Positions 41,691 through 50,236 of a stretch of 64,000 nucleotides of DNA are shown in pieces; position 1 is the stretch's first letter, and each line of letters starts with the position of its first letter. The DNA is from Methanobacterium_B sp963825335 (GTDB lineage Archaea; Methanobacteriota; Methanobacteria; Methanobacteriales; Methanobacteriaceae): NCBI GenBank assembly GCA_963825335.1, contig CAWGSP010000002.1, positions 186,001 through 250,000 on the forward strand, in the 5' to 3' direction. The notes beneath the pieces were generated by a model. It was given only the letters and a program-made list of their open reading frames with translations, made no database searches and was not told the DNA's origin. The position numbers were made by a program, and so were the translations under genes.

Positions 41691-42467
41691 ATGTTTTTAG
41701 CTAAACTGGAAAAAAAGATTGCAAAATTCACCAAAAGCAGTTCCCAAAATTTTATAGATGAGTTCAAGATCCAATTATATTCCGAACCTTTAATTGGTAT
41801 TGCAAGTGCATCAGACCCGCTATGGAACAAATTAAAGGAACCAAATGTGGTAAACTCAGATCACTTATCCCCATCGGAATGGTTACCCGGAGCAAAATCT
41901 GTTATTTCCTATTTTCTGCCATTTACGAAACAAATTCGGAGTTCCAATCAATCAGAAGGTTCACCATCAAAAGAGTGGCTTTATGGACGTTATGAAGGTG
42001 AAATTTTTAATAACAGTGTGAGAAATTTAGTTGTTGGTGAAGTAGAAGAATCCGGTTGGAAAGCTGTGTCTCCTGGAATTGATGAGCGTTACAAAGTTAG
42101 TAATCATGCAAGCAATTGGTCAGAGCGCCATGCTGCATTCATTGCAGGTCTTGGAACATTCGGTTTGAGCCAATCCTTGATCACCGAATTGGGTACTGCA
42201 GGCCGTTTCGGCAGTGTTATCGTAGATATGGAGCTCGAACCCAAACAACGCCCCTACCAACAGATAGACGAGTACTGTACCAAATGCGGTAGCTGTATTG
42301 ACCGCTGCATACCTGGAGCAATCACTGCAAACGGCAAAGATAAAGAATGTTGCTCAAAGTATCTATATAAAATACTCGAATTAAATAAGCCCAGATATGG
42401 ATGCGGTAAATGTCAGACCGCTGTTCCTTGTGAACATAAAAATCCAAATGAACGATCTGTACTCTAA
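41691..42467 (+). CDS. Epoxyqueuosine-reductase-like 4Fe-4S protein
   Basis: The 258-residue protein has the QueG-like N-terminal core (LPGAKSVISYFLPF, then RHAAFIAGLGTFGLSQSLIT) and a C-terminal double 4Fe-4S domain: YCTKCGSCIDRCIPG and later CGKCQTAVPCEHKNP. Such proteins are common in methanogens as QueG homologues that may be cobalamin- and Fe-S-dependent reductases on other substrates. AGGGGAAATCAT before the ATG is a good ribosome-binding site. It stands alone. A truncated relative is encoded at 51780. Confidence 0.8.
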   Translation: MFLAKLEKKIAKFTKSSSQNFIDEFKIQLYSEPLIGIASASDPLWNKLKEPNVVNSDHLSPSEWLPGAKSVISYFLPFTKQIRSSNQSEGSPSKEWLYGRYEGEIFNNSVRNLVVGEVEESGWKAVSPGIDERYKVSNHASNWSERHAAFIAGLGTFGLSQSLITELGTAGRFGSVIVDMELEPKQRPYQQIDEYCTKCGSCIDRCIPGAITANGKDKECCSKYLYKILELNKPRYGCGKCQTAVPCEHKNPNERSVL

Positions 42468-42514
42468 TAATTTGCATCGGTACTAATGAGTACTTACAGT
42501 ATCTTATAATATCT

Positions 42515-43198
42515 TCATTTTTCTATGACTCCGTCTCTTATTTTAAGTACTCTGGTATCTTTGATTGTCTCTTTATCATGAGTTACCATTATTATGGTGG
42601 TGCCTTCATTGTTTATTTCATGTAATTGTCCCATAATATTTTCAGTTGTTTCGGTATCCAGATTACCGGTGGGTTCATCGGCTAATATAAATTTAGGATG
42701 GTTAACCATTGCCCTGGCTATAGCAACTCTTTGTTTTTCACCGCCTGATAATCTATTTGGTAGATGATTCAACCTATCGAGTAAACCCACTTCATCCAAA
42801 GCAGCTTCTGCATTTTTAATTCTGGTGGATTTATCAAGTTTTTTTGATCCACTTAAATTTCTCATAGGAAATTCTACATTATCCCTTACAGTTAGTGCAG
42901 GTAGAAGGTTGAAGGTTTGGAATATGAATCCTATATTTTCAGCTCTTATCGTTGTTAATTCATGTTCGCTCATTGTTGATGTTTTCTGTCCATCTAAATA
43001 TAATTCTCCCTTAGTAGGTAAATCTAAACATCCGATTATGTTTAGTAGGGTTGATTTCCCACTACCAGAGGGCCCCATTATACTGACGAATTCACCTTTA
43101 TCAACGGATATATTTAAGCCACGGAGTGCATGCACTTCGATACCTTCACCCATATCATATGTTTTCCATAAATCTTTTCCTAACACAACGTTAGACAT
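42515..43198 (-). CDS. ABC transporter ATP-binding protein, MacB/LolD type
   Basis: The 227-residue protein has Walker A GPSGSGKST, the ABC signature LSGGEKQR, Walker B FILADEPTGNLDT and the switch-His in IIMVTHDKET. The MacB/LolD type is indicated by AENIGFIFQTFNLLPALTVRDNVEFP. It pairs with the permease gene just upstream on the same strand (31 bp gap). The complex probably uses ATP to act on an extracytoplasmic substrate by mechanotransmission. The substrate is unknown. Confidence 0.92.
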   Translation of the reverse strand: MSNVVLGKDLWKTYDMGEGIEVHALRGLNISVDKGEFVSIMGPSGSGKSTLLNIIGCLDLPTKGELYLDGQKTSTMSEHELTTIRAENIGFIFQTFNLLPALTVRDNVEFPMRNLSGSKKLDKSTRIKNAEAALDEVGLLDRLNHLPNRLSGGEKQRVAIARAMVNHPKFILADEPTGNLDTETTENIMGQLHEINNEGTTIIMVTHDKETIKDTRVLKIRDGVIEK

Positions 43199-43229
43199 GA
43201 TAATATTCTCCTGAAACGTTTACATTTTT

Positions 43230-44375
43230 TTATTCGTATCTTAAAGCTTCAATAGGACTAATACGTGTAGCAAGATAAGCTGGTATCAATCCACTCAACG
43301 TACCAATTAATAATACCAGTATAGCTATCCTTGATAATATAGGAAGGGGAACTGAGTATATGAAACCGAGTAGACCATTACCCGCAATATAAATAAATAG
43401 ATCATAAAGGGGAACTATGAGCAATATACCAATTATTCCACCAATAACGCTTATGATTAATGATTCATAGAATATTAATAATAATATTCTTCTTTTACTT
43501 GTTCCCAATGCCCTCATAGTACCTATTTCTCTAGTTTTCTCTTTAACTGTCATCATCATCACTACCATGATCAAAATCGCTGAAACAAGGAAAACCATGG
43601 CAATGACCATGTCTAAAAATAGATATGTGCCGCTTTGAGTAGTATTTAATGATTGTAATGCATCTTCTTGTGTGTAAACAGTATAAGTGTTGTTGTCATA
43701 AGCATTCTCTAGAGTGTTTTGTGCATTCTGTAGTGAAACTCCATTATTTGGTGTTATTATATCTGCGGTAACCAACCCTGGTCTTTGAGCGATTTCCTGA
43801 ACAAATGGCAGGGCTGCTATTACACTTTCATCTTGGATGCTGGTTGTTCCTATTCCCTGCTTTGCCAGCACACCAACCACTTTATACTGCTGATTTTTGA
43901 CGTTAAATGTACTGCCTACCGTAACATTATAATCTTTAGCAGCTTCATAACCTAAAATAACACTATTATTACTCTGACCAACTAAAGAATCTGTTCCATT
44001 TACCGTGGTACTGTTAATAAATGCTTGTTCACTGCCAGGGGTTATACCCAGCAGGAATGTGTTTGCGGTACTGTTGTGTGGGAGAGCAGCTAATATTATC
44101 GCACTGCTTTTATCAGTATTCACTAAACTATTAGATAAAACTTGATTACTCACATTTTCGGGTATATTACTACCTGATGGAGGATAACCTGTACCATTCG
44201 TTTCAAAAACGAGTTTGCCCGCAATACTATTTGCATCTATTTGTATAGTTTCTCCTATCTCATATGTAATAAAACTTATCACACCAATAAGCAGAACACA
44301 CGTCATTACACCGACAATTACCATACCAGTCCTGCCTTTTTTAGATGTTAAATCTTTAAAAGCTATATCCAACAT
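43230..44375 (-). CDS. ABC transporter permease, MacB/FtsX type
   Basis: The 381-residue protein has one N-terminal transmembrane segment, a large extracytoplasmic MacB-PCD-like domain (~30-250) and three C-terminal segments of the FtsX fold (LFLDMVIAMVFLVSAILIMVV; REIGTMRALGTSKRRI). RISPIEALRYE at the end is typical of MacB/LolC proteins. The ATG at 44375 is preceded by GGGGATGA. The frame extends to a TTG at 44390. It is the first gene of a two-gene operon with the ATPase. Confidence 0.9.
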   Translation of the reverse strand: MLDIAFKDLTSKKGRTGMVIVGVMTCVLLIGVISFITYEIGETIQIDANSIAGKLVFETNGTGYPPSGSNIPENVSNQVLSNSLVNTDKSSAIILAALPHNSTANTFLLGITPGSEQAFINSTTVNGTDSLVGQSNNSVILGYEAAKDYNVTVGSTFNVKNQQYKVVGVLAKQGIGTTSIQDESVIAALPFVQEIAQRPGLVTADIITPNNGVSLQNAQNTLENAYDNNTYTVYTQEDALQSLNTTQSGTYLFLDMVIAMVFLVSAILIMVVMMMTVKEKTREIGTMRALGTSKRRILLLIFYESLIISVIGGIIGILLIVPLYDLFIYIAGNGLLGFIYSVPLPILSRIAILVLLIGTLSGLIPAYLATRISPIEALRYE

Positions 44376-45077
44376 TACAATCATCCCCAATTTAAATTAA
44401 TTTGTAAGATTTCTGTCAACCATTACCATTATTATTATGATATTCTAGCGTATCTCTATTATCATGTCATTTAAAACCCTAAAATTATTTCAAAACAATA
44501 ATCAACTATTTTATCTTAGCCCAACTTCAAATAAAATTGATGGTATAGATCGATTGCCTGGTTTCCTTAATATTCGGTAGTAAATGATTTATAAACTCGA
44601 TACGTTTTAACCTCTTAAAACATGTTATTAACCAATTTCTCAAACAATGATGGTCAGGTATTTATCCATTAGTAGATTCTTGTTGCTGATTAATTAAATA
44701 TCTTTCATTTTATTCTATAAAAGGTAAAAACTATATGAGTAGCAGAATCTGGTCGATCACTTGATTGCTCACAAGGAAATAATTAATAATGGATAAATAG
44801 ATGTAATGAATTAGCCTAATGAAATAACTTGATAATTATCAATATTATCAGAATTTTGAAATAATATTACATATCCTTTTTACAAACCCCGTGCCTAAAA
44901 AACGCCAAGAACAACCCATGATAATTATTGGCCCTATATATGATGAAATGTTTGAGTTGATCGTCTATTTAACTTCCTTTTAATTTCAGCTTATTTTTAA
45001 TCATGATATTACATTTTCCAATCATATAAATCAGATTAACAAATGGCAAATTTTGTATTTAGACGCTTATTAAAATC
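44376..45077. other. Long intergenic region with a perfect palindrome
   Basis: No gene is seen over 702 bp. A perfect 14-bp palindrome TTGATAATTATCAA lies at 44829-44842. A minus-strand TATA-like TTTATAAAT at about 44586-44596 may serve the ABC exporter operon, giving a leader of nearly 200 nt. The rest is AT-rich without structure I can support. Confidence 0.45.
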
Positions 45078-46283
45078 TCATTTTTGGTTATCTCTGCTTA
45101 CTCTTCGGGCATACAGGTTTGATAATGGAGATGCTGTTAACCCATGGGCGAACACACTCAATAACACAGTGACGAAAACAACTGTAATGAATGTTGTGTC
45201 ACCAGGGAATACTTTTAATTCATCTAAAGCCAAGAGGGCTAGTACTATGGACGCTAAACCTCTTGGACCAAACCATCCAATAAATAACACAGTATCCCTG
45301 CCTAGTTTAGTGCCTATAAGTGATACGGCAACAGGTAACATTCTTATTACTGTTAAGCTTAAAATTGAGTAGAGAATGATCTGCCAGGTTATATTGTAGA
45401 TTAGTGGAAGCACAACAATTCCTAAAAGGAAAAAAACTCCCAAATTTAATAACTGTCCTTCTGTCTCTGAGAAATCTATTAAAATTTTTCCAGCATCTTT
45501 AACAATGTATCCTAGGGCTAAACCACCAATAAAGGCTGCAATAAATCCACTTCCCCCTATTTCATCTGCTATCAAAAATGTAAGTATAGCCATTGCCAAA
45601 AAGGCTATCCTCTGAAATTCTGGCGTAATCCAATCATTATTCCGTGCTTTTAAAACCAACCAACCTCCTAAAAGTCCAACAACCAAACCAATTAATATTC
45701 CAAATCCAATCTGTTGGAATGCAACTTCTACAAAGTACATTGTGGGTCTAAAGGCTTCAGCAGTTATACCAATGGCAACAAAAACAAGAAGGAAAGGAAC
45801 CGAACCCCCATCATTCAATCCGCTTTCAATTTCTATGGTGCTCCGTATCCGTTCTGGCACCTTTATATTTTGGACCACTATCTGTCCTAATGCTGCATCT
45901 GTTGGTGCAAGGGCAGCACCAATAATGCCAGCCACCCACCAAGGAATACCCGGGAATAATACAGTCGCGACTACAACTCCTAAAATGATCGTAATAGGCA
46001 AACCTATGATCAACAGTCTAGTACTTAGTTTATTCCTAAGAGCCTTTAATCCTACACGTGAAGCATCACTGAAAAGAACCAGAACCAGAGCTACTTCTGC
46101 TATCAAAAAAACTATAGTCGAATAAGGGGGCTTGGTTACATCGACGTATCCTGTAACCAACCAACCCATTGACATCCCAGCAACAATAAAGATCATCTGG
46201 AAACTAATTGGCAGCTTACCAATTAAACTAGAAAAAACCGCCACAACCAGAAGTATGATAAAAAAGAAAAGAAGTTCAAACAC
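45078..46283 (-). CDS. Na+/H+ antiporter, CPA1/NhaP-like
   Basis: The 401-residue protein has about 12 transmembrane segments and the CPA1 hallmarks: ALAPTDAALGQIVVQ, ESGLNDGGSVPFLLVFVAIG with the ND ion-binding pair, and FIGWFGPRGLASIVLALLAL. It exchanges sodium and protons at the membrane. It starts with GTG, with GGGGTGG seven bases upstream. It is divergent from the HdeD-like gene. No regulatory C-terminal TrkA domain is present. Confidence 0.88.
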   Translation of the reverse strand: MFELLFFFIILLVVAVFSSLIGKLPISFQMIFIVAGMSMGWLVTGYVDVTKPPYSTIVFLIAEVALVLVLFSDASRVGLKALRNKLSTRLLIIGLPITIILGVVVATVLFPGIPWWVAGIIGAALAPTDAALGQIVVQNIKVPERIRSTIEIESGLNDGGSVPFLLVFVAIGITAEAFRPTMYFVEVAFQQIGFGILIGLVVGLLGGWLVLKARNNDWITPEFQRIAFLAMAILTFLIADEIGGSGFIAAFIGGLALGYIVKDAGKILIDFSETEGQLLNLGVFFLLGIVVLPLIYNITWQIILYSILSLTVIRMLPVAVSLIGTKLGRDTVLFIGWFGPRGLASIVLALLALDELKVFPGDTTFITVVFVTVLLSVFAHGLTASPLSNLYARRVSRDNQK

Positions 46284-46733
46284 TGCCGAACCACCCCATA
46301 GAATTTGTTAATTTACATTAAATATTGATTATTCCAATATCATAACCTTTTTATTGCGATATATTAAACTTGTAGTCCTTGAAATTTGACTGAATGGTTT
46401 GTTTCCATTCATTTAATAATAATCTGTGAATCACAACATGGTATCATCCAGTTCCAATTGTTGAATCATTTCCAACTACAGCTATCATTAGAGGAATCCA
46501 TTGATCACAACGCTGATAATATTTGAATTACTTTTAATAATTTTTTAAAGCTTTTTTTACTTATTTTTATTGATCATTATCATGAAATTATATGCCCATA
46601 TATGAAAAATTTAATATAAACTGTTTTACAATATTAATACTATGTAGTATTAAGGTAGTTTAGGAATTTGAGGAAAAGAATATTTCATATACAATTGTGG
46701 TGAAATTTGGATAAAAAAAATGGAGGTAAGAAT
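46284..46733. other. Divergent regulatory region between antiporter and HdeD-like gene
   Basis: No gene. On the antiporter side an inverted repeat ATATTG-N7-CAATAT lies at 46322-46340, just downstream of a minus-strand TATA-like element near 46360-46370. On the HdeD side a TATA box and a 20-bp inverted repeat lie at 46607-46653. Confidence 0.5.
46607..46653 (+). promoter_or_regulatory. Promoter and palindromic operator of the HdeD-like gene
   Basis: TATA-like TTTAATATAAAC is at about 46608-46619. The perfect inverted repeat TTAATACTA-TG-TAGTATTAA (46634-46653) covers the position expected for the transcription start, 25 bp downstream. Such placing fits repression by blocking polymerase. Confidence 0.55.
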
Positions 46734-47216
46734 ATGCAAAAAATGGGTAGTGCAATTATTCTGATTATTCTTGGTTTGATTGTATTGGCATTCCCAGTTT
46801 TAGGACTAGTTCCTGCAGCAATACTTACAGGATTTTTGGTCTTGTTCTTAGGTCTGGGACTTCTTTTAGGCGGAATAATTGAAATGGGGGAAAGTGCTGG
46901 ACTAGGTATACTCGAAATAATACTGGGTATCATAGCCCTGATCCTTGGTATAGGTTTCATATTCGATCCGGCCCTATTCGCATTTGTTGCAGGTTTAATA
47001 GTCTACTTAGTAGGTATATTCCTGATTATTGTCGGTCTTATAGGAATTATTTCAAAATCTGGCAATAGCAGATGGAGTGGAGTAATAGCACTTATTATTG
47101 GTATCCTATATATTGTACTCGGTAAACTTGTAGCAACAAATCCAGTAGTACTCGGAATATTAATTGGGCTATGGTTATTAATCGTCGGAATAATGATGTT
47201 ATTCCAAAGGGATTAA
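46734..47216 (+). CDS. DUF308/HdeD-like small multi-pass membrane protein
   Basis: The 160-residue protein has about six hydrophobic helices with repeated motifs of the DUF308/HdeD family (IILIILGLIVLAFPVLGLVPAAILTGFLVLFLGLGLL; IIEMGESAGLGILEIILGIIALILGIGFIFDP). The bacterial relative HdeD contributes to acid resistance; in methanogens the role is untested. GGAGGTAAG ends five bases before the ATG at 46734, deciding the start. The gene is monocistronic with a ~95-nt leader and a candidate operator. Confidence 0.82.
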   Translation: MQKMGSAIILIILGLIVLAFPVLGLVPAAILTGFLVLFLGLGLLLGGIIEMGESAGLGILEIILGIIALILGIGFIFDPALFAFVAGLIVYLVGIFLIIVGLIGIISKSGNSRWSGVIALIIGILYIVLGKLVATNPVVLGILIGLWLLIVGIMMLFQRD

Positions 47217-47550
47217 TTATCAAAAACTTAAACTACTTTATTTCTTTTTTTTTTAAATTCATCGAACTTATATACCCAAGATTTCATCTTAAAGCATTCA
47301 AACTTGGTAATATTGCTCAAATTAGACTATATTAAGACTAAGTATAAAAAAATACCAAAATAATAGTTCAGACAAATATAATTTTAGAGTCAATGTTTAT
47401 AGATAAATATCAACCTAACTAGGTCTCTAAAAATTTAAATATATTTTACTTGGATCGGGGGTTTTAATCCAATATTTTGTTTTATGACCGTAATAGGAGA
47501 TAACCACACAATACGCGCTCAGATTACCATCTAAAACCATCATTTATTAT
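47217..47550. other. Convergent intergenic region
   Basis: A T-run at 47241-47254 just after the HdeD-like gene is a plausible terminator. No gene, repeat or clear structure is seen in the remainder. Confidence 0.4.
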
Positions 47551-48186
47551 TTAAAAATGATTAACATTAACAATATTAAATAACAACATCAATCCCTGGA
47601 CTAACAAATAAAATGCGAATATTAAAAGCAGTAATCCTAGAATCTTTGTCATATAGGTGTATGTTTTCCCAATAATGAAATTTCTTGATAATCCTGTCAA
47701 ATATGATATAATAATTTTCGTACCCACTAAAAATGTGTAAAAGCTTAGGATAAATATCACTGGTGATATGGCGTTGCCACTGTAGGCTGTTATTATCAAT
47801 GGTCCGCCGACAGTGACCCAAAATATGTATGGGCTTGGATTTAAAAAATTCACTGTCACTGCTTTTTTAAGGGATCTTGGGGATTCAAATTCCAATTCTT
47901 CAATTAAATCATGAGTTTTAAAACTTTTATAGGCTAGATAACCCAAATATAAACCGCCGATTATGGATATGATACCTAATAGTTTGGCGTATCCTGCAAT
48001 AATCGATAAGAACAGTAAAGACACTATAATGATGGGTAGGTCCGTGATCAACGGTGCAAATGCTACTTTTGCCCCTTCATTAAAACCGTGTTTGATTGTT
48101 TGAGATATTAAGAGTGCGAAAAGTGGACCCGGTGAAAATGCAGCATATACACCCAGAGTAATTCCTACAATTAATGTTTCTATCAT
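47551..48186 (-). CDS. LysE-family amino acid exporter
   Basis: The 211-residue protein has six predicted transmembrane segments and the LysE signature in the first loop, GVYAAFSPGPLFALLISQTIKHGFNEG. The central segment is GLYLGYLAYKSFKT and the third motif is VNFLNPSPYIFWVTVGGPL. It probably exports amino acids or related metabolites. AAGGA lies before the ATG. It is divergent from the PadR regulator, so it may share regulation from the CGAT-rich region between them. Confidence 0.85.
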   Translation of the reverse strand: MIETLIVGITLGVYAAFSPGPLFALLISQTIKHGFNEGAKVAFAPLITDLPIIIVSLLFLSIIAGYAKLLGIISIIGGLYLGYLAYKSFKTHDLIEELEFESPRSLKKAVTVNFLNPSPYIFWVTVGGPLIITAYSGNAISPVIFILSFYTFLVGTKIIISYLTGLSRNFIIGKTYTYMTKILGLLLLIFAFYLLVQGLMLLFNIVNVNHF

Positions 48187-48525
48187 AGTTTTTCCTTAAA
48201 AGTTCAGGAAAATAGTATATTAAACTACAAATATATAATCTTCTCATTATCTCCTATTCACATCAATTATCGAGTTGGAACTGTTTTTAAGTAATTGTTG
48301 AATCTTTCTATTTTTCTATTGAAATATTTTCGAATGTGTCACATAAATTTTATCAAAATGGAAAACTATTTATATGAGATCCCCCATACTATCGATTAGT
48401 CGATATCGGAAACTTGATATTTTCGATCTTGTCAAGACATATGAAACGTGTAACAACGATAAGAACACATCAAATCGTATCAAATTAACGATACAAAATC
48501 GAACAAACGATAGGAGGATCTGAAT
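48187..48525. other. Divergent regulatory region between LysE and PadR genes
   Basis: No gene. The region carries a plus-strand TATA box and an unusual run of CGAT/ATCG words, annotated separately. Confidence 0.5.
48365..48513 (+). promoter_or_regulatory. PadR promoter with clustered CGAT/ATCG operator half-sites
   Basis: CTATTTATATG at 48367-48377 is a TATA box. ATCGAT-TAGT-CGATATCG at 48391-48408 overlaps the expected start. Further half-sites CGAT or ATCG occur at 48424, 48457, 48474, 48489, 48499 and 48508. Two pairs are inverted: ACGAT (48456-48460) with ATCGT (48474-48478), and the latter with ACGAT (48488-48492). This suggests autoregulation by PadR, unproven. Confidence 0.55.
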
Positions 48526-49083
48526 ATGTGGGATACATTGAAAAATTTTCACGACAACTTTCATGAACGAATCGAAGAACTGCAACAACTCGGAGGTTTA
48601 AGAATCTGGATAATCCACGTTCTCGATGACGGCCCAAAAAATGGTGTCGAAATCATGGACTCCATCCAACAACACTACGAAGACATGAGCAAACGTCACC
48701 GTACCGGAAAGCACAAAAACCATTTCCATCGAAAATTCGAATCTGTTGCCCGACGTCCTTCACCAGGTTCCGTTTATCCAATGTTAAAAAAAATGGTGGA
48801 TGAAAATCTAATAACCAAAGAAGATGACGGCCGCTACAAATTAACCCAAAAAGGTGAAGAAATTGGACAAAAAGTCTTAGGACATCTAATAGCAAATCAC
48901 AAAAATATGGACAGTAGCTCCTACGCTGTTGAACATGCTTTACAAGAAATTGAAGGCTACATATCCTACCTCGAAGATATTAAAACAGAGAAATTAATTC
49001 AACACGAAACGTTGGTCAAAAACCTGTGTGAGAGACTCAACACAATAAAAGACTCTTTTAACGAGGAAAAAGTAGATGAATAG
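48526..49083 (+). CDS. PadR-family transcriptional regulator
   Basis: The 185-residue protein has the PadR winged helix: LGGLRIWIIHVLDDGPKNGVEIMDSIQ, then RRPSPGSVYPMLKKMVDENLITKEDDGRYKLTQKGEE. The C-terminal ~60 residues form a helical dimerisation region. PadR proteins bind inverted repeats and often control adjacent ABC exporters. AGGAGG lies before the ATG. An ABC-2 exporter follows 133 bp downstream on the same strand, its probable target. The insertion MSKRHRTGKHKNHFHRKFES between helices is long and basic. Confidence 0.9.
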   Translation: MWDTLKNFHDNFHERIEELQQLGGLRIWIIHVLDDGPKNGVEIMDSIQQHYEDMSKRHRTGKHKNHFHRKFESVARRPSPGSVYPMLKKMVDENLITKEDDGRYKLTQKGEEIGQKVLGHLIANHKNMDSSSYAVEHALQEIEGYISYLEDIKTEKLIQHETLVKNLCERLNTIKDSFNEEKVDE

Positions 49084-49216
49084 ACCCCAAATTATTTGAT
49101 AGATTTAAAAATATCCCTAAGTATTTTCAACTTAATTATATCATAAATTTCAAATCTAATCAGCTTGAGCTATCTAAAAATGGTGACAAATAAACAATAA
49201 AAATTGGTGAATAAAA

Positions 49217-50236
49217 ATGGATGAAGTAAACGCAATCGAATTAAAAAACCTGACAAAAAAGTTTGGTGACTTCACCGCAGTCGATGACCTATCACTGCAA
49301 GTCAAAGAAGGTGAAATCTTCGGCTTTCTAGGTCCAAATGGTGCGGGTAAAAGTACCACCATTAGGATGCTGTGCACCCTTGCCCAACCAACATCTGGCT
49401 CTGCTCAGATAGCTGGTTACGATCTTATGAAAGATCCAGCAAAGGTACGAGAAAACATAGGATTAGTAGCAGAGAAAATGATCATGTACGAAATGCTAAC
49501 AGCCGCTGAAAACTTGAGATTCTTCGGAAAACTCTATTCAATACCTAAAAAAGAGTTAGAAGAAAGGATTGACGAATTACTCGAACTGGTCGACATGCAG
49601 AAATGGAGAGATACACAGATCAGTAAGTTTTCAACAGGAATGAAACAGCGTATCAATGTTATCAGGGCACTGTTACCAGAGCCTAAAATAATTTTCATGG
49701 ACGAACCAACACTTGGACTCGACCCACAAACAACATTTTCTATCAGGGAAATTATCCGCGATATTAATGCTAAAGGTGTAACAGTCATATTAACAACACA
49801 CGCAATGATAGAGGCAGAAGCATTGAGCGATCGGATAGCCATCATTGACCATGGTAAAATAGCAGCTTTAGACACCCCTGAAAACCTGAAAAATATGTTG
49901 ACAGATACAGACATATCAATCTTCAACACCAAGATAACCAACCTCAATTCGGGTATGATCGAGAAGATCAGAGGACTCGATGTTGTAACTGCACTAGCAC
50001 AACAAGATGACCATCATCTGAAAATAAGTGCAACCGGCACTAATTCGCTTAACCAAATAATCGATGCCATAAGAATGGAAAATGGAAACATAGCATCCAT
50101 CACTAACAGCAATGACTCAACACTTGAGGATGTGTTTTTAACAGTCACAGGTAAAGAAATACGTGACGAACCGGCAGCAAAAGCTCCGACAACTTCAAAT
50201 CATCATGGAAATACTCCTAAAGGAAGGGTAAGGTGA
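49217..50236 (+). CDS. ABC-2 type exporter ATP-binding protein (DrrA-like)
   Basis: The 339-residue protein has Walker A GPNGAGKST, the signature-like FSTGMKQRINV, Walker B PKIIFMDEPTLGLDP and the switch His in ILTTHAMIEAEALSD. The ~90-residue C-terminal extension is characteristic of DrrA/CcmA-type exporters. GGTGA precedes the ATG. The stop overlaps the permease start (GTGA at 50233-50236), so translation is coupled. It drives export by the following permease, perhaps of a drug or lipid. Confidence 0.92.
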   Translation: MDEVNAIELKNLTKKFGDFTAVDDLSLQVKEGEIFGFLGPNGAGKSTTIRMLCTLAQPTSGSAQIAGYDLMKDPAKVRENIGLVAEKMIMYEMLTAAENLRFFGKLYSIPKKELEERIDELLELVDMQKWRDTQISKFSTGMKQRINVIRALLPEPKIIFMDEPTLGLDPQTTFSIREIIRDINAKGVTVILTTHAMIEAEALSDRIAIIDHGKIAALDTPENLKNMLTDTDISIFNTKITNLNSGMIEKIRGLDVVTALAQQDDHHLKISATGTNSLNQIIDAIRMENGNIASITNSNDSTLEDVFLTVTGKEIRDEPAAKAPTTSNHHGNTPKGRVR

